Positions 25,236-33,879 of a stretch of 64,000 bases of DNA are shown here, piece by piece. Below the pieces are notes generated by a model. That model did not search any database and had not been told where the DNA came from. It was given only the letters and a program-made list of their open reading frames with translations. The first letter of the stretch is position 1. Every line of letters starts with the position of its first letter. Source of the stretch: Pseudomonas sp. (GTDB lineage: Bacteria; Pseudomonadota; Gammaproteobacteria; Pseudomonadales; Pseudomonadaceae); NCBI RefSeq assembly GCF_030147005.1, contig NZ_JASLAW010000046.1, forward strand, positions 8,724-72,723. Direction: 5' to 3'. The position numbers and the translations under genes are program-made.

Positions 25236-25265
25236 ACTGTCCCGTGCGCGCAGCATCGGGGCAGT
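25236..25265 (+). other. Hairpin downstream of hrpA
   Basis: ACTGTCCCG (25236-25244) pairs with CGGGGCAGT (25257-25265) with one G-U pair, 12-base loop and no T run. Such a structure after a pilin gene could protect the mRNA 3' end or reduce read-through into hrpB, giving excess pilin. Confidence 0.5.
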
Positions 25266-25335
25266 CACTTCGACAACCATGATGTTATTACCAACGACAG
25301 TCAGTTAGCTCGTAACGTGTAGTAAGGGGAGTTCT

Positions 25336-25689
25336 ATGATCGTAGAAAGCATACGCGACAAGGGTCTCGGTACACTTCAGACAACGCATGACGCGCCCGA
25401 CTTGAACTCGGATATGAATTTTTTCAACTCGATGATGCTACCGTCATCGGCGATGAGTACTGCCGCCCCTGCAAATTCACAGAACTTGTTATCCGAGGCG
25501 ACAGACACGCTGAACTCCATGACCCATCGCATGGCCAGGAGCCTGCGCGCATTGGGTAACAAAGATAAGGCCGTAGAGGCTCGAAAATACCCGCTCCAAC
25601 TCTCCAACGCAGTGCTGCTTCAGCATATGTTGACGAAGTGTGTTGGCAAAACCGCTCAGGGCATCGATAAAATCAGCAACCTCCAGTAG
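25336..25689 (+). CDS. hrpB: Type III secretion protein HrpB (inner-rod family)
   Basis: 117 residues. In P. syringae the same position, after the pilin/harpin genes and directly before hrcJ, holds HrpB (about 124 residues), a small secreted component thought to form the inner rod. The C-terminal helix (LQLSNAVLLQHMLTKCVGKTAQGIDKISN) resembles inner-rod/needle families. An AAGGGGAG ribosome site precedes the ATG. It ends 6 bases before hrcJ. Confidence 0.8.
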   Translation: MIVESIRDKGLGTLQTTHDAPDLNSDMNFFNSMMLPSSAMSTAAPANSQNLLSEATDTLNSMTHRMARSLRALGNKDKAVEARKYPLQLSNAVLLQHMLTKCVGKTAQGIDKISNLQ

Positions 25690-25695
25690 GTAAAA

Positions 25696-26502
25696 ATGAA
25701 TCGCACGTTGCTTACTGTATTGACGCTATCTTTCACACTTCTATTGAGTGCCTGCAGTGATCGTGTCGAGCTTCATCGCCAATTATCGGAACAAGAGGCC
25801 AATGAAGTTATAGCAGAGCTGGCAGACAAACATATTCGTGCCACAAAGGCTCCCGCGAAAGATGGTGTTATCGTGGTCGTCAATGCCAACGATATTGCGC
25901 GCGCCGTACGAACGCTGGAGGCCGTGGGACTCCCTCGGGCAGCTCGCGCTACGCTGGGCGACACCTTCCGTAAAGAAGGCGTGATCTCCACGCCGCTGGA
26001 AGAAAGAGCGCGCTACATTTATGCCTTGTCCCAAGAACTGGAGACAACTTTATCGAACATCGATGGCGTCATCGTGGCACGCGTACATGTGGTTCTGCCT
26101 GAACGCGTTGCTCCAGGAGAACCGGTACAACCCGCCTCCGCGTCGGTGTTCATCAAACATGATCCGCGGCTTGACCCCGACAACATCAGGGCACGTGTTC
26201 GCAGGATGGTTGCCAGTAGCATTCCAGGCATGGCCACGGCGGTCGATAACCCACAAAAAATGACGGTCGTGTTCGTACCTGCGACAGCTTATCTGGAGCA
26301 GCAACGCTTGGCTTACTTCGGGCCTTTTCTGGTGCCTGGGGATGATCTCGGTTTTTGGCAAACCAGTGTGACTGTCTCGCTGCTCGCCTTGGTGTTTATG
26401 GTTTCGGCAGCCCTGTTCTGGCTACGGCGAAAACAACGCGTCATGCTGGTTCGCACACAGGGGTCATCCCTTGACGCGCCAGCTCACTCAAGCAATGAGT
26501 AA
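25696..26502 (+). CDS. hrcJ: T3SS inner-membrane ring lipoprotein HrcJ (SctJ)
   Basis: 268 residues with a lipoprotein signal (LLLSACS, Cys20), the YscJ/FliF ring-building motif domains (RVELHRQLSEQEANEVIAELAD; LEERARYIYALSQELETTLSNIDGV..ARVHVVLPE), and a C-terminal membrane helix (VSLLALVFMVSAALFWL) followed by basic residues. It forms the inner-membrane basal ring of the injectisome. The gene overlaps hrpD by 8 bases. Confidence 0.95.
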   Translation: MNRTLLTVLTLSFTLLLSACSDRVELHRQLSEQEANEVIAELADKHIRATKAPAKDGVIVVVNANDIARAVRTLEAVGLPRAARATLGDTFRKEGVISTPLEERARYIYALSQELETTLSNIDGVIVARVHVVLPERVAPGEPVQPASASVFIKHDPRLDPDNIRARVRRMVASSIPGMATAVDNPQKMTVVFVPATAYLEQQRLAYFGPFLVPGDDLGFWQTSVTVSLLALVFMVSAALFWLRRKQRVMLVRTQGSSLDAPAHSSNE

Positions 26503-27052
26503 TCTTGCATGGACCCAATGGTGGGCAGCCCCTTGGTTATATGCACATGACGACTGGAAGAGCACAAATATATATTCGGCGCTCGTAGAACTCCATCGCA
26601 GCGGGCAGGTAGCAGCGGGGACGCATTACGGTATTGCCCCCTGCCTTCCTCCTATGCCGGACCCCGCTTTACTTCAACTGGCCATAGTTTCAGCTGCCCA
26701 ACTTGATCTCGGGCTCGCATTGGTTGACGGAATCTGCCGCCCTGCCTATGCAGCGACATTGGATGAACATCAACTCCTGTGGTGTAACAGCCTGTCCAAG
26801 GCTCTGCCCCTGGATATCGTGCAGCCTGACAATGATCCACTGCAGTTGCTCCGCGCCTGGATCGCCCCGGCTACCTGGCAACGTATCAGGCTGCGCTTCC
26901 CTCGCCTACGCGTGCTTGACTTGGAAGCAAAGCCCCTGACGCTCAATGGCTCGCGTAGCCGTCTCGATACCCTCTGGCATGCAGTGGTCTGGCGCATAGG
27001 CGCGCTGAGCCACAACAACAGCGCATGCGAGTCATGGGCGCAGGGAGATTAA
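26495..27052 (+). CDS. hrpD: Type III secretion protein HrpD (SctK-like)
   Basis: 185 residues from the ATG at 26495, inside the end of hrcJ. It has no signal peptide or membrane helix. The conserved cue is position between hrcJ and hrpE, plus the tryptophan-rich N-terminus and the C-terminal WQRIRLRFPRLRVL segment. In the family HrpD/SctK is a cytosolic sorting-platform or accessory protein that links the SctQ pods to the ring. Sequence conservation is low, so assignment is mostly by synteny. Confidence 0.8.
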   Translation: MSNLAWTQWWAAPWLYAHDDWKSTNIYSALVELHRSGQVAAGTHYGIAPCLPPMPDPALLQLAIVSAAQLDLGLALVDGICRPAYAATLDEHQLLWCNSLSKALPLDIVQPDNDPLQLLRAWIAPATWQRIRLRFPRLRVLDLEAKPLTLNGSRSRLDTLWHAVVWRIGALSHNNSACESWAQGD

Positions 27053-27054
27053 CG

Positions 27055-27669
27055 ATGTTATGTCGACTCACAATCAATTCACCTGGCGGCACTCCCCCCC
27101 TGCCGGGAAGCTTGATCTCTCGCGAAACCCTGGCAAGTTATAACCAGGCCGGCGACGTGATAGAGCAGGCAAAGGCTGCCGCCCAACAATTACTGAGGGA
27201 AGCATACGAACAACGCAAAGACTTGCTTGAAAAAGCGGGGCTTGAAATATGGCAGCGTGCCGATGCCCAGCTCAAGCGCTGGGAAGCCGAGCGCCAGGCC
27301 TTGTGTGACAACGTCGAACAATACGCCACTTCAGTTGCCAACCAAGCTATTCAGCTCTTGCTTGACGAAACGCCTCATACACAACGGATTGGAGCCCTGA
27401 TCAAGCAGCTGCTGGCCTGCCATATTCCTGCGATCACGGCCACACTGGTTTGTAATCCTTATGAACTTGAGACAGTGAGGCAATGCCTTGACAGCGACGG
27501 TAGCCACTGGACGCTGCGCGCGGAAAACACGATCGAGCCCCAAACGTTGATATTGCATACCGATGAAGGAGATTTTCGTATTGACTGGATATCGATGGTC
27601 AACGCCGTTATGAAAAACGATGAAAGCCCTTCAGCAAAAAGCGGCATGGATACATTTAATTACATATAA
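27055..27669 (+). CDS. hrpE: T3SS ATPase regulator/stator HrpE (SctL)
   Basis: 204 residues from the ATG at 27055 with an AGGGAG site; a longer frame from 27025 lies in hrpD. A long heptad-rich helix (residues about 25-95: AGDVIEQAKAAAQQLLREAYEQ and onward, cut here) is followed by a globular end with LILHTDEGDFRIDWIS, the typical layout of YscL/FliH proteins that bind and hold the HrcN ATPase. It is the last gene of the hrpA-led transcript; the hrpF hrp box follows after 12 bases. Confidence 0.88.
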   Translation: MLCRLTINSPGGTPPLPGSLISRETLASYNQAGDVIEQAKAAAQQLLREAYEQRKDLLEKAGLEIWQRADAQLKRWEAERQALCDNVEQYATSVANQAIQLLLDETPHTQRIGALIKQLLACHIPAITATLVCNPYELETVRQCLDSDGSHWTLRAENTIEPQTLILHTDEGDFRIDWISMVNAVMKNDESPSAKSGMDTFNYI

Positions 27670-27681
27670 ACAGCTACAAAT

Positions 27682-27709
27682 GGAACCATCCCGAAATAAA
27701 AGCCATAAA
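27682..27709 (+). promoter_or_regulatory. hrp box upstream of hrpF
   Basis: A perfect GGAACC (27682-27687), 15 bases, then CCATAAA (27703-27709), one mismatch to CCACNNA. It would start the hrpF-hrpG-hrcC-hrpT-hrpV transcript, as in P. syringae. Confidence 0.78.
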
Positions 27710-27737
27710 GGAGTATCCCCCCACAAAGGCACTTCAC

Positions 27738-27956
27738 ATGAACTTTTTCGATGGCCTTAAAGACAAGCTTATTAGAGATGCGAAATTCGTTGACAGAGAA
27801 GTCAACTATGCAACAGAAAATTATTCCGGGTCAGAGGAAGATACAGCCTTATTTTACGAACTTTTAGCAAAGCAGCGTAAAACCGAATTCCTCGTCAATG
27901 AGCAAACCCGCGTAAATTTCATGTTACTCAAGTCCAGCCTGGACAGCGCACAGTAA
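27738..27956 (+). CDS. hrpF: Type III secretion protein HrpF
   Basis: 72 residues, soluble and helical (MNFFDGLKDKLIRDAKFVDREVNY), the size and position of P. syringae HrpF, first gene of the hrpC operon. HrpF-type proteins resemble YscE/YscF-associated small chaperones and in P. syringae bind the pilin HrpA to stabilise it. The GTG start of hrpG follows one base after its stop. Confidence 0.8.
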   Translation: MNFFDGLKDKLIRDAKFVDREVNYATENYSGSEEDTALFYELLAKQRKTEFLVNEQTRVNFMLLKSSLDSAQ

Positions 27957-27957
27957 A

Positions 27958-28371
27958 GTGAAAGAGTTACTTATAGAGTGTGTGAGGACGGGCTCCGGGG
28001 AGTTCAGGTTATTTGAGAACGATGACGAAATTGTCTTGCGTCACTGTTCCAACGCCCTGCTGCTAAGTGTTCAACTGACCCACCATGCGCCGAATAAATC
28101 AATGCTGGCAACTTGGATGCGACTGGGCGCGATCAGCCTGGCTCACTTTCAGAGTGCACTCGCTCAATGCCCTGCCAGTGGCACACTCTGGCTGATTCAT
28201 TGCTTGCATAAGCCCTGCGACGAACAGCATCTGCGGTGCCATATCGAAGCCCTGCTTAACCAACGCGATACCTGGCGTGCCACCTTCGCGCGCCTGAACA
28301 AGCCGGCACATCCACTCAGACCTACCTCGCTACGTTCGTTGTTGCAAAATCAGGGAAATACCTATGTATAA
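27958..28371 (+). CDS. hrpG: Type III secretion protein HrpG (chaperone-like regulator)
   Basis: 137 residues from a GTG at 27958. It is acidic at the N-terminus and has no membrane segment. In P. syringae HrpG is a chaperone-like protein that binds the anti-activator HrpV and so frees HrpS. hrpV and hrpS are both in this cluster, so the three-protein switch is complete here. The end overlaps the hrcC start by 8 bases. Confidence 0.8.
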   Translation: MKELLIECVRTGSGEFRLFENDDEIVLRHCSNALLLSVQLTHHAPNKSMLATWMRLGAISLAHFQSALAQCPASGTLWLIHCLHKPCDEQHLRCHIEALLNQRDTWRATFARLNKPAHPLRPTSLRSLLQNQGNTYV

Positions 28372-30499
28372 CAACATCTACAAGCACAACAGCTTGCGCC
28401 TTAACCCGCCTGAAATTTCATCCAGACGCCCTCACCTGCGATGCCTGCTCGCGCTCGCCTGTTTGCTCGCCCCGGTGCAAAGTACCCTTGCCGCCATCCC
28501 CGCCGAGTGGAAAAACACCGCCTACGCCTACGAGGCTGACCACAAGCCTCTACGCGATGTACTCGAAGACTTCGCCCAGACCTTTGGCACGCAACTGCAG
28601 ATCGAGGGCCTGCTGGAGGGGGACGTCAACGGCAAGATCCGCGCCAATACCCCGCAATCCATGCTGGACCGGCTGGGCGTTGAGCACCGTTTTCAGTGGT
28701 ACCTCTACAACAACACCCTTTACATCAGCACGCTGGATCAACAAGAGTCCGCACGCCTGGAAGTCTCATCAGAGACGATTTCAGATCTCAAGCAGGCGCT
28801 GACCGATATCGGCCTGCTCGATAGCCGTTTCGGCTGGGGCGAGTTGCCCGAAGACGGTGTGGTACTGGTGTCCGGTCCCAAACGCTATATCGAACAGATC
28901 AAACAGTTCAGCAGCCAACGCCGCTCGCCGGATGAAAAGCAGAGCGTGCTGAGCTACCCATTGAAGTTCGCCAATGCGGCCGACCGTCATGTGGACTATC
29001 GTGGCGAGAAGCTCACCGTACCCGGCGTCGCCACCATTTTGCGGCAGCTATTGGAACCCCGTCCCACCTCGTCGCTCTCTGCACTGAGCCAACGCCCAGC
29101 CTCCCAACCGGCCCCTCTCACGCCAAACGTACCTCGGTTGGGCAACCCGCTGCTGGGCCAGATGCTCGGCGCCAATGGCAACCCAGGGCAGTTGGACACA
29201 GGTCCCACGCTGACCGCGCGCGCGCCCGTGTCCAACAGCCGGATACGCGTAGAAGCCGATGTGCGTAATAACGCCGTGTTGATCTATGACTTGCCGGAAC
29301 GCCAGGCCATGTACCGTGAGTTGATCACCCAGCTTGACGTTGCGCGCAAACTGATCGAGATCGATGCAATCATTCTCGACATCGAGCGCACGCAGTTGCG
29401 CGAGTTCGGGGTGAACTGGGGCTTCCAGAACAGCCGCTTCCGGGGTGGCGTGAACATGGCGCCGGGCACCTCGTCGCAGCTGTCGATCGAAAACCGTGAC
29501 CGCTTCTACGCCGATATCCGCGCGCTGGAAGCCAAAGGGCTGGCGACCATGGTTTCAAACCCTTCGGTGCTTACCCTGGAAAACCAACCGGCGGTGATCG
29601 ACTTCAACCGCACCCAATACCTCACCCCCGGCAGAGATTACGCAACCATTTTGCCGGTCACCGTGGGCACCAGCCTTCAGGTCGTGCCCAGGGTCACAAC
29701 CAGCCGCGGCGTCCACCAGCTGCATCTGGCAGTGGATATAGAAGACGGCAATTTCGACGAGAGCAACCCCGACCCGAACCACCTTGATGTACGCCGAGGC
29801 AAGGTCAGCACCCAGGCCGTGATACAGGAAAAGCGTTCGCTGGTTGTCGGCGGTTTCCATGTCACGGAAAGTGCAGACAAACAAAACAAGATACCTGTGC
29901 TGGGGGATATTCCGCTGTTGGGCAAGGCGTTATTTTCTTCGACCGAACGCAAGAACAACCGGCGTGAACGCTTGTTTATCCTCACACCACGGGTTATCGG
30001 CGACCAGGACGATCCTTCGCGCTATTTGCCGCAAGCCGACCAGGCCGAACTGCAAGCCGCACTCAGGCCATTGGCCAAGCGCTATTCCTCACACGAGCCG
30101 GTGATCAAGCGCAGTGACATCATCGGCACCCTGGCACGCCTGGTCAGCGGGGAAGTACCCAAGGCTTTCAAAGCGGCGCCGATGCCGCTGGGGCTCAACA
30201 CCTTGTGCAGCACCCGTGACTTGCTGGCATTGAATACCGAACGCAGCCAGTGGTTCGCCGGTCCGGAGTACAACGTGGCAGTCGTGGTGCTGCGCAATCA
30301 GTTCAAACGCAATGTACGTATCGACGAAAAGGAGTGCAGCAACTCGCAGACCCTGGCGGTCACCGTGTGGCCGCGCGCCTGGCTCAAGCCGGGTGAAGAG
30401 GCCGAAGTCTTTATCGCCATGCGTCCCGTGGCGAAGGACGAGCACCTCAGCGCGCCCCGCCCTTCCTTGATTACTCCTGCCCAGAAGGCTAAGCCATGA
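28364..30499 (+). CDS. hrcC: T3SS outer-membrane secretin HrcC (SctC)
   Basis: 711 residues. A signal sequence lies near residues 25-44 (CLLALACLLAPVQS). Secretin N-domains follow, then the beta-barrel secretin core (VEADVRNNAVLIYDLPERQAMYRELITQLD-type N3 region, NPSVLTLENQPAVIDF, KRSLVVGGFHVTESADKQNKIPVLGDIPLLGKALF). It forms the outer-membrane ring of the injectisome. An extended C-terminal tail after the secretin core may bind the pilotin HrpT, whose gene overlaps by 4 bases. Confidence 0.95.
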   Translation: MYNNIYKHNSLRLNPPEISSRRPHLRCLLALACLLAPVQSTLAAIPAEWKNTAYAYEADHKPLRDVLEDFAQTFGTQLQIEGLLEGDVNGKIRANTPQSMLDRLGVEHRFQWYLYNNTLYISTLDQQESARLEVSSETISDLKQALTDIGLLDSRFGWGELPEDGVVLVSGPKRYIEQIKQFSSQRRSPDEKQSVLSYPLKFANAADRHVDYRGEKLTVPGVATILRQLLEPRPTSSLSALSQRPASQPAPLTPNVPRLGNPLLGQMLGANGNPGQLDTGPTLTARAPVSNSRIRVEADVRNNAVLIYDLPERQAMYRELITQLDVARKLIEIDAIILDIERTQLREFGVNWGFQNSRFRGGVNMAPGTSSQLSIENRDRFYADIRALEAKGLATMVSNPSVLTLENQPAVIDFNRTQYLTPGRDYATILPVTVGTSLQVVPRVTTSRGVHQLHLAVDIEDGNFDESNPDPNHLDVRRGKVSTQAVIQEKRSLVVGGFHVTESADKQNKIPVLGDIPLLGKALFSSTERKNNRRERLFILTPRVIGDQDDPSRYLPQADQAELQAALRPLAKRYSSHEPVIKRSDIIGTLARLVSGEVPKAFKAAPMPLGLNTLCSTRDLLALNTERSQWFAGPEYNVAVVVLRNQFKRNVRIDEKECSNSQTLAVTVWPRAWLKPGEEAEVFIAMRPVAKDEHLSAPRPSLITPAQKAKP

Positions 30500-30699
30500 A
30501 ACTCAGATTCTTGTGCGTGCCCCTGATCGGCACAGCGATGTTCCTCACCGGCTGCGCTCCCACCTGCAAAGGTGATTCGTGCTCGCGCCCGCAATCGACC
30601 CAGGACAAGATGGTGATCTGGTGGCCGCCGCAGATGCGTGTCGAGCCGGGCCCCGCCGGCGAGCGGGCGGACTACCAGACGGTATCGCTGGAGCGGTGA
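30496..30699 (+). CDS. hrpT: T3SS lipoprotein HrpT (secretin pilotin)
   Basis: 67 residues with a lipoprotein signal (MFLTGC, Cys20), then a short cysteine-containing and proline-rich mature part. HrpT in P. syringae is a small outer-membrane lipoprotein encoded directly after hrcC and needed for secretin function. Size, lipobox and position all match. Confidence 0.88.
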   Translation: MKLRFLCVPLIGTAMFLTGCAPTCKGDSCSRPQSTQDKMVIWWPPQMRVEPGPAGERADYQTVSLER

Positions 30700-30710
30700 G
30701 GCCTCAACCC

Positions 30711-31061
30711 ATGCCCGATGATCAACGCCAGGTATTCCTGGACTCTTTGGTGAGCGGCACTGCCGCTCAGCTGTCCCTCGCCCCCGGGATAAAGGTCTGC
30801 GCATTGCAGGCGGGAAACCGGCAGGGACTGGCCCTGCTGGTGGCTCGCGAAGCCATGCAGGCCGGGCAATTGCAGCGTGCATTGGAGCTACGCTTTGAGC
30901 AGGCGCTGGCGTTCGACGGCTGTTTTGTCTACCTCGACGCTCAGGACGCGCTGGTGATCTGGCACGCGTTGCCTGCAACACACAGCGCGCGCAACAGGAT
31001 ACTCAGCCGGATGCTGTCGCTGGCCAGTCTGCAAGCCTTGGACAGCGGCTCAAGCCGCTGA
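30711..31061 (+). CDS. hrpV: Type III secretion negative regulator HrpV
   Basis: 116 residues from the ATG at 30711 (MPDDQRQVFLDSLVSG), the length of P. syringae HrpV. A longer upstream frame to 30579 overlaps hrpT and is not needed. HrpV binds HrpS and blocks activation of hrpL; HrpG counteracts it. The fold is that of a class I type III chaperone. Its TGA stop ends exactly where the stop of the convergent hrcU begins. Confidence 0.85.
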   Translation: MPDDQRQVFLDSLVSGTAAQLSLAPGIKVCALQAGNRQGLALLVAREAMQAGQLQRALELRFEQALAFDGCFVYLDAQDALVIWHALPATHSARNRILSRMLSLASLQALDSGSSR

Positions 31062-32159
31062 TCAACGCTGCTCAAGCTCCGGCAATTCAAGGGTTTCGCG
31101 CTTGGCTTCATCATCCAGCTCGCGCAGGGTACGGTAGATGAGTGCCACCGCCTGCAAGGTTTCGCGGGGGATGCTTGCCCCCAGCTTTTTCGTGTAAAGC
31201 GTGCGTGCCAGCCAGACGCACTGGATCACCGGCACGTCGGCAGCCTTGGCGCGCAGGATCAGCTTGCGGGCTTCGGCATCCGTGCCCTTGCTGACCAGCA
31301 ACGGCAACGGGGTTTTACCCGGGCGGTAATACAGGGCGACAGCGAAGTGCGTCGGGTTGACCACCAGCATGTCGGACTCCTCCAGCTTGGGCAGCTTGAC
31401 CTTCGGCTCCTCCTGGGCCAGTTGATAGGCCAGCGAACGCCGCTGGCCCTTGACGTGAGGGTCGCCCTCCATGTCCTTGTACTCTTTGACGACCTCGACC
31501 TGGGTCATGCGCATACGCTTGGCAAAAAAGTACTTCACCATCACCAGGTCGATGAGGGCCAGCACCAGCAACATGCCGAGGCACACATGCAACAGGTGGC
31601 GGAACAACGCAATCAACGCCAGGATGTAACTCTGCAGATCACTGGTGGCCAGGTTGATCAACGTACCCAACGAGGGGCGGATCACTACATATAAGATCAG
31701 CGCAATGAGGCCGGCTTTGGCCACACTCATCAACAGGTTCATCAACTGTTGGGCGGAGAACATCTGCTTGACCTGGCTCATTGGGTTGAGTCGATTGAAA
31801 TCCAACTTCAAGGCTTCGGGCGCAAACAGCATGCCAAACTGCATCCAGCTGCTGATCAGCTTGGTGGTAATTGCGACGCCGACCATCAACAGGGCGAATG
31901 AAAAAAACACCCCCAAGCCATCAAACAGGACCTCTTCCAACGCTCGCGTGAAGGGCTCGGACAGGCGCGACATCGGCAGCAGCATCAATTGCTGGAAGCG
32001 TTGCAGGCTGGTCTCGGCGGTGAACAGGGCAATCTCACTGATGGCCGTCAGCGCCAGCAGCTTTGGAACATCCTGGCTTTGCGCGACCTGGCCTTTCTTG
32101 CGTTGGTCACGCAGCTTCTTGGCTGACGCCGGGTGTTTTTTTTCGCCTGAGTCGCTCAT
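31062..32159 (-). CDS. hrcU: T3SS export apparatus switch protein HrcU (SctU)
   Basis: 365 residues. There are four membrane helices in the N-terminal half and a cytosolic C-terminal domain with the self-cleaving NPTH motif at residues 268-271 (LVVNPTHFAVALYY). The protein switches the apparatus from early to late substrates. It is the last gene of the long hrpJ-to-hrcU run and converges on hrpV with no bases between the two stops. Confidence 0.96.
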   Translation of the reverse strand: MSDSGEKKHPASAKKLRDQRKKGQVAQSQDVPKLLALTAISEIALFTAETSLQRFQQLMLLPMSRLSEPFTRALEEVLFDGLGVFFSFALLMVGVAITTKLISSWMQFGMLFAPEALKLDFNRLNPMSQVKQMFSAQQLMNLLMSVAKAGLIALILYVVIRPSLGTLINLATSDLQSYILALIALFRHLLHVCLGMLLVLALIDLVMVKYFFAKRMRMTQVEVVKEYKDMEGDPHVKGQRRSLAYQLAQEEPKVKLPKLEESDMLVVNPTHFAVALYYRPGKTPLPLLVSKGTDAEARKLILRAKAADVPVIQCVWLARTLYTKKLGASIPRETLQAVALIYRTLRELDDEAKRETLELPELEQR

Positions 32160-32944
32160 GGCAACGGGACTTTGAATAGAAGCCCGAGCGAGTGTTTAAG
32201 GTCGCCCAGCAGGCCCATGCGCCCGACGATCAGATCCTGCAGCAGCGCAAAGTAGAGCAGCAGGATACCGATGCCCGCCAGAGATTTGACCGGTGGCGCC
32301 AACGTGCTGACCTGTAGCTGCTGGCTGTAGACGCCCAACAGCGCAATGCCGAATTCCAGCAAGAGCAACACGGCGATAAAGGGTGCGGCATAGAGCATCA
32401 TGTGCGTGAAGGTATCGCCCAACAGGTCAACAAACTGGCTCATGCCATTCGCCGCCGGCAGCGGGAACCACACGGTGGCAGGCCAGATCAGGTAGCTGTC
32501 CCAAATCACTTGAGTCAACGCGCCCAACCCCAGGGTTGTCATCAGCAGGAAAATCGCCAATTGCTTGAACAGATGCCCCATCGGTGTGGCATCCGGACCC
32601 AGCGAAGGGTTGAGTTGGCCACCGGCCAAGGCGCCACGCTGGTTGTCCAGCAACGCTCCTGCGGCCTCGAACAACCAGAACGGCATTGACAGCAGTACCC
32701 CAAGCAACGATCCCAGGGCAATTTCCTTGAGCACCAGCCCACCCAGCATCAGCGCCGAGTAATCCTGCCCCTCCAATGCCGCATGGATACCCGGCGCCGG
32801 CAGCAGCGCCATAACCATCACAATGGTGCCGCGAAGCCTGCCGCGTATGTGTTGAAAACAGAACGCAGCCACAAATATGGCGCAGGGATAAATACGCGCC
32901 ATCCCAATGAGCAGGCTGGGCAGGAACTCGAGGTACAGTAGCAC
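32156..32944 (-). CDS. hrcT: T3SS export apparatus protein HrcT (SctT)
   Basis: 262 residues, highly hydrophobic with about six helices. It carries FliR/SctT features: GSLLGVLLSMPFWLFEAAGALLDNQRGA and an N-terminal LLYLEFLPSLLIGMARIYP. It forms part of the SctRST export gate. It overlaps hrcU by 4 bases and starts 10 bases after hrcS. Confidence 0.94.
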   Translation of the reverse strand: MLLYLEFLPSLLIGMARIYPCAIFVAAFCFQHIRGRLRGTIVMVMALLPAPGIHAALEGQDYSALMLGGLVLKEIALGSLLGVLLSMPFWLFEAAGALLDNQRGALAGGQLNPSLGPDATPMGHLFKQLAIFLLMTTLGLGALTQVIWDSYLIWPATVWFPLPAANGMSQFVDLLGDTFTHMMLYAAPFIAVLLLLEFGIALLGVYSQQLQVSTLAPPVKSLAGIGILLLYFALLQDLIVGRMGLLGDLKHSLGLLFKVPLP

Positions 32945-32954
32945 TGGCGATACC

Positions 32955-33218
32955 TCAGTTCAGGGCCGAGCGGCTGATCATGTCGAAGGTCAGATTAATC
33001 AGCTGGATCAACTCCACGCCAATCCAGCGCCCGGTCATGATCAGCGTGATGCCCACCGCCATCAACTTGATGCCAAAGGGCAGCGTCTGGTCCTGAACCT
33101 GCATCAGCGCCTGTACCAGCGACGTCATGACACCCACCACTACCGCCACAATCAATGGCGGCGCCGACAGCACCACTACCAGCAACATGCCTTGCTTGAA
33201 CAATACGATCGGTTCCAT
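32955..33218 (-). CDS. hrcS: T3SS export apparatus protein HrcS (SctS)
   Basis: 87 residues with two membrane helices (GMLLVVVLSAPPLIVAVVVG and LMAVGITLIMTGRWIG) joined by TSLVQALMQVQDQTLPF, the conserved FliQ/SctS loop. It is part of the export gate. It lies 7 bases after hrcR. Confidence 0.94.
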   Translation of the reverse strand: MEPIVLFKQGMLLVVVLSAPPLIVAVVVGVMTSLVQALMQVQDQTLPFGIKLMAVGITLIMTGRWIGVELIQLINLTFDMISRSALN

Positions 33219-33225
33219 AAGCCAC

Positions 33226-33879
33226 TCAGAGATAGGAAAGGAACAGGCTGTCGAGCAAGCGCGACCAACCGGACACCATAACGAACAACAGCAGTTTGAG
33301 CGGCAGGGAGATGGTCATGGGCGAAACCATTTGCATGCCCAGCGCGAGCAGCAGATTGGAGACAATCAGATCGATGACGATGAAGGGGATATAGATCAGG
33401 AAGCCGATCTCGAACCCCGCCTGCAATTGCGACAGCACAAAGGCCGGGATCAACAGGATCAAGTCTTCGCGCTGCACCTCTTGCGCCATTTTCGCGGGCC
33501 ACAGGCGCGCCGTATTTTCCAGCAGGTGCGTGAGCACGTCAGGGTCCACGTTACGCAGCATGAACGCGCGCAACGGCTGAATGGCCTCACGCCCCGTCTG
33601 CAGAAACATCGTCAGGCTGCTCGTGTCCAGGGGGGTAACCTTGACGGCCTCGGAGATTTCGAAACCGACCGGCGCCATGATGAACAGCGTGGCCGCCAAC
33701 GCAATACCGTTGATGGCCATGCTCGGCGGTACCTGCTGAACGCCGATGGCATTGCGGGTGATCATCAACACAATGACAATCTTCAAGAACGATGTGCAGA
33801 TGATCAACAGCATGGGCATCAGCGACAACGCGGCAACGAATACCGCCAGGATGAGGGGATCTATCCCCTGAAATGTCAT
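33226..33879 (-). CDS. hrcR: T3SS export apparatus protein HrcR (SctR)
   Basis: 217 residues of the FliP/SctR family: an N-terminal helix (LILAVFVAALSLMPMLLIICTSF), the conserved LMITRNAIGVQQVPPSMAINGIAL block (quoted in part) and IPFIVIDLIVSNLLLALGMQMVSP near the end. It is a core subunit of the inner-membrane export gate. It overlaps hrcQ by 4 bases. Confidence 0.95.
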   Translation of the reverse strand: MTFQGIDPLILAVFVAALSLMPMLLIICTSFLKIVIVLMITRNAIGVQQVPPSMAINGIALAATLFIMAPVGFEISEAVKVTPLDTSSLTMFLQTGREAIQPLRAFMLRNVDPDVLTHLLENTARLWPAKMAQEVQREDLILLIPAFVLSQLQAGFEIGFLIYIPFIVIDLIVSNLLLALGMQMVSPMTISLPLKLLLFVMVSGWSRLLDSLFLSYL

